A stretch of 48,255 bases of DNA from positions 1 through 48,255 of the forward strand of contig JABGQU010000004.1 of the NCBI GenBank assembly GCA_018648605.1, written 5' to 3'. Below the pieces are notes generated by a model. The model searched no databases. It was not told the DNA's origin and was given only the letters and a program-made list of their open reading frames with translations. How positions within the stretch are numbered: position 1 is the stretch's first letter; each line of letters starts with the position of its first letter. Below are positions 15,507-23,915 of this stretch, one piece after another. Made by a program: the position numbers and the translations under genes. This stretch comes from Anaerolineae bacterium (GTDB lineage Bacteria > Chloroflexota > Anaerolineae > Anaerolineales > Villigracilaceae).

Positions 15507-16181
15507 ATGCGTAAAACATTTGAGCACGAAATTCAAAAACTTAAAGATAGTATTCTGGCTTTAGGTAGCATGGTAGAACAAGCTATTCTTGATTCGGTAG
15601 ATGCTCTTAAAGAAAGAGATATTCCTCGCTCGCAAAAAATATATGATGATGATGAAATAATCAATCAAAAAAGATTTGCGATTGAGAATGCTGTCATGAT
15701 CGCAATTGCGACTCAACAGCCGATGGCACACGACTTGCGTCTGCTTGCTTCCATTTTGGATGTAGCCGGTGAGCTCGAACGAATGGGCGATTACGCCAAA
15801 GGCATCGCCAAGATCAACATCATCATGGGCGAACAAAAACTGCTCAAACCTCTAACAGACTTGCCGAGAATGGCGGAGAAAAGTGCCGATATGCTTCATC
15901 GTGCATTAACTGCCTTTATTGAAGAAGACGTAAAAGCGGCAGAAAGTATTCCTGCAGAAGACGATGTGATCGATGCACTTTATACACAGATTTATCATGA
16001 CATGATCACATATGTTATGGCAGATCCTACTGGAATTGAACGCTCCAATTGGCTGATCTGGGCAGCGCATAACCTCGAACGCGTGGGTGATCGCGTTACC
16101 AACATCTGCGAACGCACTATTTTTATCGCCACCGGCGAAATGGAAGAAGCGGATGTGAGCGATGACGAAATGACTATCTAG
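15507..16181 (+). CDS. phoU: Phosphate-signalling regulator PhoU
   Basis: This is a 224-aa PhoU with two repeated three-helix bundles. Each carries the metal-binding E/DxxxD signature, seen as ELERMGDYAKGIAK (about 91-104) and NLERVGDRVTNICE (about 191-204). PhoU links the Pst transporter to the phosphate two-component system and restrains uptake when phosphate is plentiful. It begins 40 bases after pstB2 with a good GAGG site. Partner histidine kinase and regulator genes are not in the window. Confidence 0.93.
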   Translation: MRKTFEHEIQKLKDSILALGSMVEQAILDSVDALKERDIPRSQKIYDDDEIINQKRFAIENAVMIAIATQQPMAHDLRLLASILDVAGELERMGDYAKGIAKINIIMGEQKLLKPLTDLPRMAEKSADMLHRALTAFIEEDVKAAESIPAEDDVIDALYTQIYHDMITYVMADPTGIERSNWLIWAAHNLERVGDRVTNICERTIFIATGEMEEADVSDDEMTI

Positions 16182-16187
16182 CTGATC

Positions 16188-16607
16188 GTGAGCAATAAAA
16201 GAAGAGTCCTTTTTCTGTGCACAGGCAATTCCTGCCGCTCACAGATGGCTGAAGCAATTGTAAACGCCCGCCTTAGTGAAACCTGGCGGGCGTTTAGCGC
16301 TGGGACAGAGCCTTCGGGATATGTGCACCCCTTGGCAATAAAGGCTCTGTCCGAAATTGGTATTCAACATGAGGGGATGTCAAAGCATACGGACGAGTTC
16401 CGTGAAGTCGATTTTGATCTCGTCATTACCGTTTGCGGCGATGCGGCGGAGAAGTGCCCCATCTGGCTAGGTCGTGGAGCGAAGCAACATATCGGCTTTA
16501 TCGATCCCGCTGACGCGACAGGTACAGACGAAGAAAAGATGAAGGTCTTTCGGAAAGTGCGGGATGAGATTGGGGAGCAGATTTCTGTATTTTTGGAGAG
16601 TTTTTAG
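16188..16607 (+). CDS. arsC: Arsenate reductase, thioredoxin-coupled type
   Basis: This is a 139-aa low-molecular-weight phosphatase-fold protein. The P-loop CTGNSCR gives Cys11. Two further cysteines, Cys83 and Cys90 in VCGDAAEKC, match the relay of the thioredoxin-coupled (pI258-type) arsenate reductase, distinguishing it from a tyrosine phosphatase. It starts with GTG six bases after phoU and ends the pst operon. Arsenate enters through phosphate transporters, so placing arsenate reduction here makes sense. No arsenite exporter gene is in the window. Confidence 0.88.
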   Translation: MSNKRRVLFLCTGNSCRSQMAEAIVNARLSETWRAFSAGTEPSGYVHPLAIKALSEIGIQHEGMSKHTDEFREVDFDLVITVCGDAAEKCPIWLGRGAKQHIGFIDPADATGTDEEKMKVFRKVRDEIGEQISVFLESF

Positions 16608-16616
16608 AAGATGAAT

Positions 16617-16650
16617 ACCCTAAAGATTTCAAAAATCTTTAGGGTGTTTT
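16617..16650. terminator. Terminator of the pst-arsC operon
   Basis: ACCCTAAAGATTT and AAATCTTTAGGGT form a perfect 13-bp stem with a three-base loop, followed by GTTTTTA. It also lies just beyond the end of the convergent DUF1501 gene. Confidence 0.9.
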
Positions 16651-17906
16651 TATCCGTTTTTCAAAATCCCTAAATCCTTCCAATTTGCATAGTTGGGGAA
16701 AACGTTCTGTTGGTTAGGATTCGCTAATCGTTTTAGCAAAACTTCGCTAAGGACATCACGAAAATCAGTGGTGACGGCCAGATCGCCGGGACCGTAGAGA
16801 TTCTCCGCTGATAGCCCGGGCCACTCACCGTAGACTTTGCCACCATTCACGTTGCCACCGAGAATGAACATCAGGTTGCCATGACCATGATCCGTTCCAC
16901 CGCTGCCGTTTTCGTACGTTCTACGTCCAAATTCGGACATGGTGATGAGGGTAACGCGTTTGGCGCGCTCGCCTAGATCTCGGTAAAAAGCTGATATAGC
17001 GGAAGCAAGTCCACTCAGGAGCGCGGGCATCGTTCCATCCAAAACACCCTGTTGATTGTGCGTATCCCAGCCGCCTATATCAATGCTGGCGACTTCCATT
17101 CCTATTTCGGCTTTGGCAATTTGCGCAACTTGTTGCAATGCCATGCCGAAATCTGTTTCGGGATATGTTGCTTCGCCTTCGGGCGTGTAGGTGGAAGTGT
17201 CAATTTGACTGAGGGCGTTCATTGCCGAGAAGGTCTCTGCTGCTATGCTGTCAAAGTTGGAGCCAAGCGAGTAGAGCGATGCCATATTTTGTTGAAGTTG
17301 CGCGAGGTTATTTGTGCGCCCTTGCAGATGAAAGTCTTCGATCGACGTGAGGGTGGTGACGGGAATAGGGCCGCGCAAAGAAGCCTGCATGATGCCGCCC
17401 ATGCCGATTGCGCGAAAAGGGGATTCGTTTAGCCAAGGTGCACTCTGGAGATGCCGACCGATCCAGCCTGTGGTGAGATTTTTTTCACCTGGTGTGCCTC
17501 GTTCCATATAATCTTGTGCATCAAAATGAGAGTGTGTTGAATCGGGTGAGCCAACCGCGTGGATGATCGCCAGCGCAGATTCGTCCCATAGGTCTTTTAG
17601 TGGGCGCAGGGAGGGGTGCAGGCTGAAAAAACCATCGAGATCAATTGCGCTTTGATCGTTGCCCGTTTGGGGTTCAGGGATGGCTAATGTGGGGCGCAGT
17701 TCGTAATAGCGGGATTCAGCATGGGGGATAACCGCGTTCAAACCATCCATTGCACCACGCAAGAAAACTACCACTAAAATATCGCCTGCCGGTTCCACGC
17801 CCTGCGGTGCGAAGGACATGCGCGGCATCCAGGAAGGAGTGAGGGCAAAGCCACCCAGTGTGGCTGAAAGTTTTAGAAAATCTCGTCGAGAAAGTTTTGT
17901 TGTCAT
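16650..17906 (-). CDS. DUF1501 protein with Tat signal
   Basis: This is a 418-aa secreted protein. The N-terminus SRRDFLKLSA is a twin-arginine signal, so it is exported folded. The body is the DUF1501 domain, related to the alkaline-phosphatase/sulfatase fold: VVVFLRGAMDGLN near the start, HAVGSPDSTHSHFDAQD, IDIGGWDTHNQQG, and MSEFGRRTYENGSGGTDHGHGN. Conserved Asp and His residues suggest metal binding. The function is not established. GGAG precedes the ATG. It is the second gene of a pair with the DUF1800 gene, an association common in many bacteria. Confidence 0.88.
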   Translation of the reverse strand: MTTKLSRRDFLKLSATLGGFALTPSWMPRMSFAPQGVEPAGDILVVVFLRGAMDGLNAVIPHAESRYYELRPTLAIPEPQTGNDQSAIDLDGFFSLHPSLRPLKDLWDESALAIIHAVGSPDSTHSHFDAQDYMERGTPGEKNLTTGWIGRHLQSAPWLNESPFRAIGMGGIMQASLRGPIPVTTLTSIEDFHLQGRTNNLAQLQQNMASLYSLGSNFDSIAAETFSAMNALSQIDTSTYTPEGEATYPETDFGMALQQVAQIAKAEIGMEVASIDIGGWDTHNQQGVLDGTMPALLSGLASAISAFYRDLGERAKRVTLITMSEFGRRTYENGSGGTDHGHGNLMFILGGNVNGGKVYGEWPGLSAENLYGPGDLAVTTDFRDVLSEVLLKRLANPNQQNVFPNYANWKDLGILKNG

Positions 17907-17922
17907 TTTTTCTCCTTATTTA

Positions 17923-18024
17923 TGTACACGGAATACGCGGACGACACGGAAAAGGACTTATTTTACGGAAAAAAGAAAAAACCAAAAAAGTTTTGTCCGT
18001 GTTTTCAGTGTTTTTCCGTGTACA
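17923..18024. repeat. Inverted repeat between the DUF1800 and DUF1501 genes
   Basis: TGTACACGGAA and TTCCGTGTACA are perfect 11-bp inverted ends of a 102-bp spacer element. GACACGGAAAAGGAC and GTCCGTGTTTT form a second, inner pair. Confidence 0.65.
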
Positions 18025-18029
18025 AAGAA

Positions 18030-19541
18030 TCAGCGTACCTGGAAATGCGGCGAACCAAGAATTAGCCCTGCAATATCGGGCAAGTTCTTGTCGAGCGAGC
18101 CAGTTGATGCAAAATCGATTAGAATATCGCGAGCATCGCTTGGTAGTTTTTTACTCAGAAAGCGGATGCTCAAAAGGTCGACCAGGTCTTGTGCTGAAGC
18201 GGCATCTGCTGTGAGCGTGCTAAGGTTTATCGCCACACCCGGTACTTCGCCTGCTGTTAGCAAAAGCGCAAAATTCCAGCGGTTGAGCATCCCGCTCGTT
18301 GTTGCCCACCAGGCGGCATAATCGGGGTAGCCTGTTGGCGGCGACCAGAAGAAGGGCATTTGCCCCATCTGGCGCAGATACGTTGTGAGCGCGCGTGGCG
18401 TACGTTGGATCTTGGCATCGGTCACGCGCAGTGCAGAAATAAAGAATTCCAGCGGGCGTTTCATCTTTTGCCCTGCCGAGGCTTTAAATTCATCAGAATG
18501 AAGCAGCGTTCGCAGCATTTCACGCGTGTCGCCTGCGGTGCTAAGGAAGACCTGAGATAATTTTTCGATGAGGGATGCGGGCGGATCATCCGCGACGAAA
18601 CGACGTGCCAGTTTTGTGCTGATGAAGCGTGCCGTCATGGGATGTTGCGCGAGCATATCCAAAATGATCTCACCATCTTCTATCCCCCCGCCCGCCGGGA
18701 CGACCGTACCCAGAACTTGCTTCTGACCATCATCGTGTGCCTGCCTTCGAAAGGAGAACTGCCCGGGCTCTTGATTTCTATCGCGGAATCCTGTCACGCT
18801 CCAGCCTGTGAGCGTGCGTGCCAACTCGACGACATCTTCGTGAGAGTAGCCCCCATCCACGCCGACAGTGTGTAATTCGAGTAATTCGCGGGCATAATTT
18901 TCGTTGGGTGCGCGGCGTGTACTGGTGGCTTGATCGAGATAAACGAGCATTGCCGGGCTATGTGCTGAGGCAGACAGTAACTCGCCAAATTTCCCTAATG
19001 CGTAGGGTCGAATAACAGCTTGATCGTCATCTGTTTTGAGTACACGACACTGGTTTTTGACGATATAGATATTGAAATGATTCGTCCAAAAATCGACCAT
19101 TACTTCATAGAGTTGGCTTGGGCTTTTCCACTGTTGTAAAAGTGTTGCCCCGATCAACTCCTGGATGGATTGAGCATCTTTCTCCAGATCAAGACGCTCT
19201 TTTGCTGTCATGGTGAGTGTCTTTAAATTCGAGAGAAGGTTCTCTACTTCGCTGTTATCGTGATTTTCCGGGAAGAGCTGCTCTTCGATATAGGCATCCA
19301 AACCGATGGAACGGGCGCGCGCCAACATCGCTGGCGTTACGCCGAAGGAGATGCGCTTGAGGGTATGCAGGAGGAGAGCCTCATCTGTTAGGGGAGGAGA
19401 AGCTGAGCCTGGATCGGGAGCAAGCGTGGGGTACGCAGGTTCCGCTTCTGCCAGCGAGGGTTGGCAGGCGGCGAGAGCCATCCCCGCGGCTAAAATCCCC
19501 GATGCTTTGAAAAAATCCCGTCTGCTTAGTTTTGAACTCAT
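18030..19541 (-). CDS. DUF1800 protein, Tat lipoprotein
   Basis: This is a 503-aa DUF1800 protein. The signal begins SRRDFFKASG (twin arginine) and ends with a lipobox LAAC near residue 25, so it is likely exported by Tat and lipid-anchored. Family hallmarks are LLHTLKRISFGVTP, MVDFWTNHFNIY, NENYARELLELHTVGVDGGY and PLEFFISALR. Its function is unknown. It works presumably with the DUF1501 protein encoded 123 bases downstream. AAGGAGG lies four bases before the ATG. Nothing suggests truncation. Confidence 0.88.
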   Translation of the reverse strand: MSSKLSRRDFFKASGILAAGMALAACQPSLAEAEPAYPTLAPDPGSASPPLTDEALLLHTLKRISFGVTPAMLARARSIGLDAYIEEQLFPENHDNSEVENLLSNLKTLTMTAKERLDLEKDAQSIQELIGATLLQQWKSPSQLYEVMVDFWTNHFNIYIVKNQCRVLKTDDDQAVIRPYALGKFGELLSASAHSPAMLVYLDQATSTRRAPNENYARELLELHTVGVDGGYSHEDVVELARTLTGWSVTGFRDRNQEPGQFSFRRQAHDDGQKQVLGTVVPAGGGIEDGEIILDMLAQHPMTARFISTKLARRFVADDPPASLIEKLSQVFLSTAGDTREMLRTLLHSDEFKASAGQKMKRPLEFFISALRVTDAKIQRTPRALTTYLRQMGQMPFFWSPPTGYPDYAAWWATTSGMLNRWNFALLLTAGEVPGVAINLSTLTADAASAQDLVDLLSIRFLSKKLPSDARDILIDFASTGSLDKNLPDIAGLILGSPHFQVR

Positions 19542-19633
19542 CTTGCCTCCTTCTGGAGCAAAGTCTTTTGATTTCTCTCTATTCTACTGAAGGGAATTTA
19601 TGTGAGTGTTAGGGCGATGTAACGGGAATGTAA

Positions 19634-19671
19634 AAAAAAGCCTCTTTGGTTGTTTCCAAAGAGGCTTTTTT
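19634..19671. terminator. Bidirectional hairpin terminator
   Basis: AAAAAAGCCTCTTTGG and CCAAAGAGGCTTTTTT flank a six-base loop, with A- and T-runs on both sides. It lies between FTR1 and the DUF1800 gene, both leftward, so it should end the FTR1 transcript. Confidence 0.88.
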
Positions 19672-19709
19672 ATGTAGTTGATCTTTTTAGTTGGCTGCGA
19701 ACTTGGTTT

Positions 19710-20507
19710 CTATTTTTCTGTGGTGCGTAAACCTAAGATGATGGCAACAAAATAGGCCAAATATGCGAGTACTTCTGTGAGCGATGGATTACCGTTATAG
19801 CCGAAGAGAGCTTTGAGCATTGCGCCAAAAGTGCTGTTTTCATCCAAAATGGGATTGATATTCCAAAGATGTTCAATAATAGAAGGTATCCAGCCGACTT
19901 CATTGAACTCATGCACGCCATGTGCGACTAGACCCGCGGCGAAAAAGATCAACAGTATGCTGGTCACTTTGAAGAAACGTTCCAGATCGAGCCGAATGGT
20001 GGATGCGAAGATCGCCCACCCCAAGAGGATGGCGGTTGCAAAACCCAAACCCGCTCCGAGCAATGTTTGTTGCGCATCGCTGGTAAGAGTGGAAGCAGTT
20101 AGGAAAAGGGCTAGCTCTATACCTTCACGTAGTACAGCAAAAAAAGCCAGCCAGAAGAGGGCGCGTGTGCCGGTTTTGGCGGTAGCTTGTAGAACTTCGT
20201 TTTCTATATCACTTTTTAATGTTCGTGATTGACGTTGCATCCAGAAGATCATCCAGCTCAGGATTGCGGCTGCCAATAACATGGTGGTGCCTTCGAAAAT
20301 TTCTTCGAAGGCACCTTCCAATTTAAGTCCAAAATTGGTGAGGGCTATACCACCAAGAAAGCTGATGATGATAGCGCTAAAAGTTCCCATCCAAACGGTC
20401 AGGGCGAGTTCTTCGTGTTTCATTTTTCGCAAAGCGCCGAGCACAATACCAATAATAAGTGCGGCTTCAAGCCCTTCGCGGAGTGTGAGTAAATAACTAG
20501 GGAGCAT
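19710..20507 (-). CDS. FTR1-family high-affinity iron permease
   Basis: This is a 265-aa membrane protein with seven or so helices. The two REGxE iron-binding motifs that define the FTR1/EfeU family are present: LREGLEAAL near residue 9 and VLREGIELALFL in the middle. It should move ferric or oxidised iron across the membrane. A frame open to 20594 adds 29 unlikely residues. The ATG at 20507 has GAGG four bases upstream and begins the membrane domain. No EfeO/EfeB partner gene is adjacent, and no iron-responsive operator could be confirmed. Confidence 0.86.
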   Translation of the reverse strand: MLPSYLLTLREGLEAALIIGIVLGALRKMKHEELALTVWMGTFSAIIISFLGGIALTNFGLKLEGAFEEIFEGTTMLLAAAILSWMIFWMQRQSRTLKSDIENEVLQATAKTGTRALFWLAFFAVLREGIELALFLTASTLTSDAQQTLLGAGLGFATAILLGWAIFASTIRLDLERFFKVTSILLIFFAAGLVAHGVHEFNEVGWIPSIIEHLWNINPILDENSTFGAMLKALFGYNGNPSLTEVLAYLAYFVAIILGLRTTEK

Positions 20508-20603
20508 GTTTCCTCTTAGAACCTCTTTGATTGAATAATTTAGACAAAGCTTATCATAATTATTAAATATATCTGGGTGGTAATTAGTATGCATTTATAA
20601 ATA

Positions 20604-20773
20604 ACTCATGTTACGCAAAAAATGCCTTTCACAGACTTTCAGGCTGCCCTCACTCCTTCGACAGGCTAAGTACAACGCCTCCGCCCTTACATGCCCTTCA
20701 GGGTGCTCCCAAAGGGAGAAGGTTAGGATGAGGGAAAACGACAGTTTATTGCCCATCACTGCGTAACATGAGT
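20604..20773. mobile_element. MITE-like element with 14-bp terminal inverted repeats
   Basis: Perfect ends ACTCATGTTACGCA (20604-20617) and TGCGTAACATGAGT (20760-20773) bound 170 bp without a gene. Both flanks read ATA, a possible 3-bp target duplication. Inside is a smaller palindromic repeat (CCCTTCAGGGTGCTCCC and neighbours). It fills most of the spacer 20508-20812. Confidence 0.75.
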
Positions 20774-20781
20774 ATATAAAA

Positions 20782-20805
20782 ACAGGACGGTATGTGCCGT
20801 CCTGT
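20782..20805 (-). terminator. Terminator of the replication-helicase operon
   Basis: ACAGGACGG and CCGTCCTGT form a 9-bp stem with a six-base loop just beyond the radical-SAM gene. On the minus strand TTTTATAT follows. Confidence 0.8.
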
Positions 20806-20812
20806 CAATTTC

Positions 20813-21979
20813 TCACTTGAAATGCGTCATCACCCGTGCTGGTGAGCGTTGCATCTGCAATTCATTTGCCATGAATTTCATCGGCGCATCAATATGCCGA
20901 AAGAAGGTTTTATAGCCTTCGCAGAGATAGTTTAGCCCAACTTCTCTACTGGGCGCTTTCGTAAAACGATTCTTCGGGCACTCGCCATGACAAGCAAAAC
21001 GCACGTCGCATTCTTGACAGTATTTTGGCAGACCATCTTTCTTCGCCTGCCCAAATAGCTGTTGTTTTTTGCCGTTTACCAAATCCACCATGAGTGTTTG
21101 GGCAATATTGCCAAGTAGAAAATCTGGGTCAACGTAATGGTCACACGCGTACAAGTCGCCATTATGTTCAAGCGCCAGTGCCGAACCGCAGGTTTCGTTG
21201 AAAACGCAAATCCCGGCAGGAACGCCAAACCAATTTGCCAACGCCGATTCAAAGGTGGGGATGAAAATACGTCCCACATCTCGTTTTATCCACTCATCAA
21301 AGATCGTTGTTAAAAAATCTCCCCACTGTTTAGGACGCACCGAACGAGATGTAACCTGTGCTTCATGGTCTTCCTTATCCACAATAGGGATAAACTGGAG
21401 ATACTCTGCTTTCAGCATATCTCGAAAGAAACGGTACACCTCCAGCGGATGATCGCCGTTCGCAGCGTTGACCGTGCAGAGGATGTTGTGCTCTACACGA
21501 TATTTTTTCAATATCTTCAGCCCCGCAAGAACGCGCTCAAAGGTGGGCTTGCCTCCCTTATCTTGGCGATAGATGTCGTGAAGATGCGCGGGACCGTCAA
21601 TACTGATCCCGACCAGATACCGATTTTTACGTAAAAACTTGCCCCACTCATCATCCAATAAAACGCCATTTGTCTGGATCGCAAAAGAAACACGCTGCTT
21701 TGGGCGTTTGAATTGATCTGCATATTGGGTTGCACGCTTGAAAAAATCCAAGCCCATCAACGTGGGTTCGCCACCCTGCCAGGTGATTGTCACATCCGGC
21801 GTAGGCTGCGACTGCACATATTGCTTGATATAGTTTTTCAACACTTCATCCGACATCCGAAAATCACTGCCGGGATAAAGAGATTCCTTCGAGAGAAAAA
21901 AGCAATAGGCGCAATCCAGATTACAGATCGCGCCAGTGGGTTTTGCCATCACATGGTAGGGGAGGGGGGCAACTTTCAT
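20813..21979 (-). CDS. Radical-SAM enzyme, anaerobic sulfatase-maturase type
   Basis: This is a 388-aa radical-SAM/SPASM protein. The 4Fe-4S motif is CNLDCAYC (Cys19, 23, 26), followed by FFLSKESLYP and the GGEPTLMG motif. The C-terminal SPASM cysteines include CGSALALEHNGDLYACDHYVDP and the YCQECDVRFACHGECPKNR cluster. This matches anaerobic sulfatase-maturating enzymes, which oxidise an active-site Cys/Ser of sulfatases to formylglycine. No sulfatase gene is in the window. Its start overlaps the stop of the helicase-loader gene (ATGA), so it is translationally coupled to replication genes, which is unusual. Confidence 0.86.
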   Translation of the reverse strand: MKVAPLPYHVMAKPTGAICNLDCAYCFFLSKESLYPGSDFRMSDEVLKNYIKQYVQSQPTPDVTITWQGGEPTLMGLDFFKRATQYADQFKRPKQRVSFAIQTNGVLLDDEWGKFLRKNRYLVGISIDGPAHLHDIYRQDKGGKPTFERVLAGLKILKKYRVEHNILCTVNAANGDHPLEVYRFFRDMLKAEYLQFIPIVDKEDHEAQVTSRSVRPKQWGDFLTTIFDEWIKRDVGRIFIPTFESALANWFGVPAGICVFNETCGSALALEHNGDLYACDHYVDPDFLLGNIAQTLMVDLVNGKKQQLFGQAKKDGLPKYCQECDVRFACHGECPKNRFTKAPSREVGLNYLCEGYKTFFRHIDAPMKFMANELQMQRSPARVMTHFK

Positions 21980-23355
21980 TTTTTCTTCGTTGCCCCATAA
22001 TATGCCGGAACAGTGATTCCGTAGATCGTGCAGAGGCGTTTATCCAGCATTCGTGAGCGGATGCGGGCATCAATCTTGTCGAGCGTATCTGCTGTAGAGA
22101 TGACGGTTGGCAATTCAGCATTATAGCGATAGGTGAATAGTTGATAAAGCTTCTCGCGCACCCAAGGTGTCATGGATTGTGTGCCAAGATCGTCCAGAAT
22201 GAGCAGCGGCGTTGTTCGGATCTCGTCAAAGCGGCGGTCGTAGCTCACATCACTCTTGGGGTTGAAGGTCGCACGCAGGTGGTCGAGTAAGTCTGGAACC
22301 ATAATGAAGAGTGGTGGTGCGCCAAGACTGGCGCGGTAGTTGGCGATCGCTGCGGCAAGATGTGTTTTTCCACAGCCATAACTACCCAAGAAAATGATCC
22401 AGCCTTTGGGCTTTTCTGCGAAACGATGCGCGGCTTTTAAAGCGCGTTCGAGTGTTTTAACTTCTTGTGCAGGCAAACCCTCATCATGCCGCTCGTTGAT
22501 ATTGCCAAAAGTTTTATTTGCCAATAGATCTAACGAAGAGAGCGCAGAATGCCCCATGTCGTCCATTGGGCGTCGATAATCGGGCGCGTTGATGCGCACA
22601 TCACTGATCAGTTCCGGGTCGCGCAGGCGTGAACGGATGCGGGCTTCGATCTCTGTCAGACTTAAGTTTGTCGTCACCACTAACGGCAACTTATTGATAT
22701 AGCGGTAGTTGATGATCTGAAAAAGTTTTTCCTGTGCCCAGCCGGTCGCATTTTGGGTACCAAAATCATCCAAAATAAGCAGTTTCGCATTACGGATTTC
22801 GTCGAAACGCGCTTCAAAGGTTGTATCTTCTGCGCCATACGAAAAACGCAACGTATCGAGCAAATCTGGCACAGTTAAAAAGAGTGTGGGCACACCCATG
22901 CCAACTGCAAAATTGGCGATCGCCGCAGCAAGATGTGTTTTTCCACAACCATAACTTCCTTGCAATAATAACCAGCCATTTAGCGAATTTGCATAGATAC
23001 GTGCCTGATTAAACGCCATCTCGATCGACGTAGCATGCAAATCACCCAAGCCCTTGCGCCCGCGTGGCAGAAAGCTCTCGAAGGTCAGTTCTTTGAGTTC
23101 ATCGAGATTGCTAAGTGAAAAAAGCCGTTCGCGCACATGCTCTGCCACGTCGCGGTTGCGACAGGTGCAAATCTCTAGTTTTCCAAAATTAGGGTGCCCA
23201 GGCTCCACATCGGCGCGTAAATAGCCCGCGCCACCACAAAATTTGCAATTTGGGTCGCCAGGCAGATCGTGGTTAGTCGAGGTAGTCGGCGTAGTCGCCT
23301 TCGACGTAGCGGTTGCGATCTTCTTGATCGTTTCGTCTATTTTGCTTTTTGCCAT
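21976..23355 (-). CDS. Helicase loader with two fused DnaC/DnaI-type ATPase domains
   Basis: This 459-aa protein starts with a zinc-binding module (Cys37, 40, 63, 65; CKFCGG and CTC) like the N-terminus of DnaI. Two complete AAA+ domains of the DnaC/DnaI/IstB class follow. Domain 1 has Walker A GSYGCGKT (133-140), Walker B LLILDDFG (192-199) and IRSRL; domain 2 has GSYGCGKT (324-331), LLILDDLG (384-391) and IRSRM. Normal loaders have one such domain in about 250-310 aa, so this is a tandem duplication. Its N-terminus overlaps the DnaD-like gene by 83 bases. Context with dnaB and the DnaD-like gene supports loading of the replicative helicase rather than a transposition role. Confidence 0.85.
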   Translation of the reverse strand: MAKSKIDETIKKIATATSKATTPTTSTNHDLPGDPNCKFCGGAGYLRADVEPGHPNFGKLEICTCRNRDVAEHVRERLFSLSNLDELKELTFESFLPRGRKGLGDLHATSIEMAFNQARIYANSLNGWLLLQGSYGCGKTHLAAAIANFAVGMGVPTLFLTVPDLLDTLRFSYGAEDTTFEARFDEIRNAKLLILDDFGTQNATGWAQEKLFQIINYRYINKLPLVVTTNLSLTEIEARIRSRLRDPELISDVRINAPDYRRPMDDMGHSALSSLDLLANKTFGNINERHDEGLPAQEVKTLERALKAAHRFAEKPKGWIIFLGSYGCGKTHLAAAIANYRASLGAPPLFIMVPDLLDHLRATFNPKSDVSYDRRFDEIRTTPLLILDDLGTQSMTPWVREKLYQLFTYRYNAELPTVISTADTLDKIDARIRSRMLDKRLCTIYGITVPAYYGATKKK

Positions 23356-23914
23356 AGCCTTCTTCTTTCCAGCGTTTCAAAATGGCTTCCACATAATTCC
23401 ATTTGCGCACATTGGCTTTCACGGCTTGCGTAAAAGCTTTTTCGATTTGCTCTGCGGGATATTCTTCTTCCGCTTCTTCGAGCATATCCGCGATCAGCGG
23501 AGTGAGCGGACCGATATTCTCTTCGTAGAGCTGGTAGATATTGGGGCGCGCCAAAGGCGGAGCCGAGGCTCCTTTTGACGGAAGCCAGCGTCCATCACGA
23601 GCGGATTCGGCGGCAGCCTGTCCACGTGGGGAATTGAGGAAGTAGATATCCTGCGCGTCAATCGTGACCATGAGCAGGCTTCCGCGCTGCACGCTTTTTT
23701 CCAGTCCCGAGGCAATATCTACCGCATCCAGCCCCTTAGCAAAATCTTGCGCCCAAAGCGGATGTGCCGATCCCTCCATATTTGCCACGCGCCACAAAGC
23801 ATAGAGCGTCACTTTGAGTTCATTCAGGTCGTCAATTTGATCGAGAAATTCCTGAAAGAACTCATTGGGGAGAGGGGTAAAGCCGGTCTTGCCCGTGAAG
23901 CCTTTGGATCTCAT
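23273..23914 (-). CDS. DnaD-like replication initiation protein
   Basis: This is a 213-aa protein. The N-terminal part (FTPLPNEFFQEFLDQIDDLNELKVTLYALW) resembles the winged-helix start of DnaD/DnaB-type primosome proteins. The C-terminal DnaD domain shows NIYQLYEENIGPLTPLIADM and ends with VRKWNYVEAILKRW, the helix that closes this domain. It likely helps recruit the helicase-loader complex at the origin or at restart sites. A TTG at 23956 would overlap dnaB; the ATG at 23914, one base after the dnaB stop codon, is preferred. The tail is charged and probably disordered. Confidence 0.8.
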   Translation of the reverse strand: MRSKGFTGKTGFTPLPNEFFQEFLDQIDDLNELKVTLYALWRVANMEGSAHPLWAQDFAKGLDAVDIASGLEKSVQRGSLLMVTIDAQDIYFLNSPRGQAAAESARDGRWLPSKGASAPPLARPNIYQLYEENIGPLTPLIADMLEEAEEEYPAEQIEKAFTQAVKANVRKWNYVEAILKRWKEEGYGKKQNRRNDQEDRNRYVEGDYADYLD

Positions 23915-23915
23915 C

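Noticed and set aside
20508-20580. Fur-box-like AT-rich palindrome upstream of FTR1
   Set aside because: AATAATTATGATAAGC resembles part of a Fur box, but the second half is poor and the area is AT-rich throughout.
21976-23355. IstB transposition helper
   Set aside because: The ATPase class is shared with IstB, but there is no transposase next to it, while dnaB and a DnaD-like gene are directly upstream.
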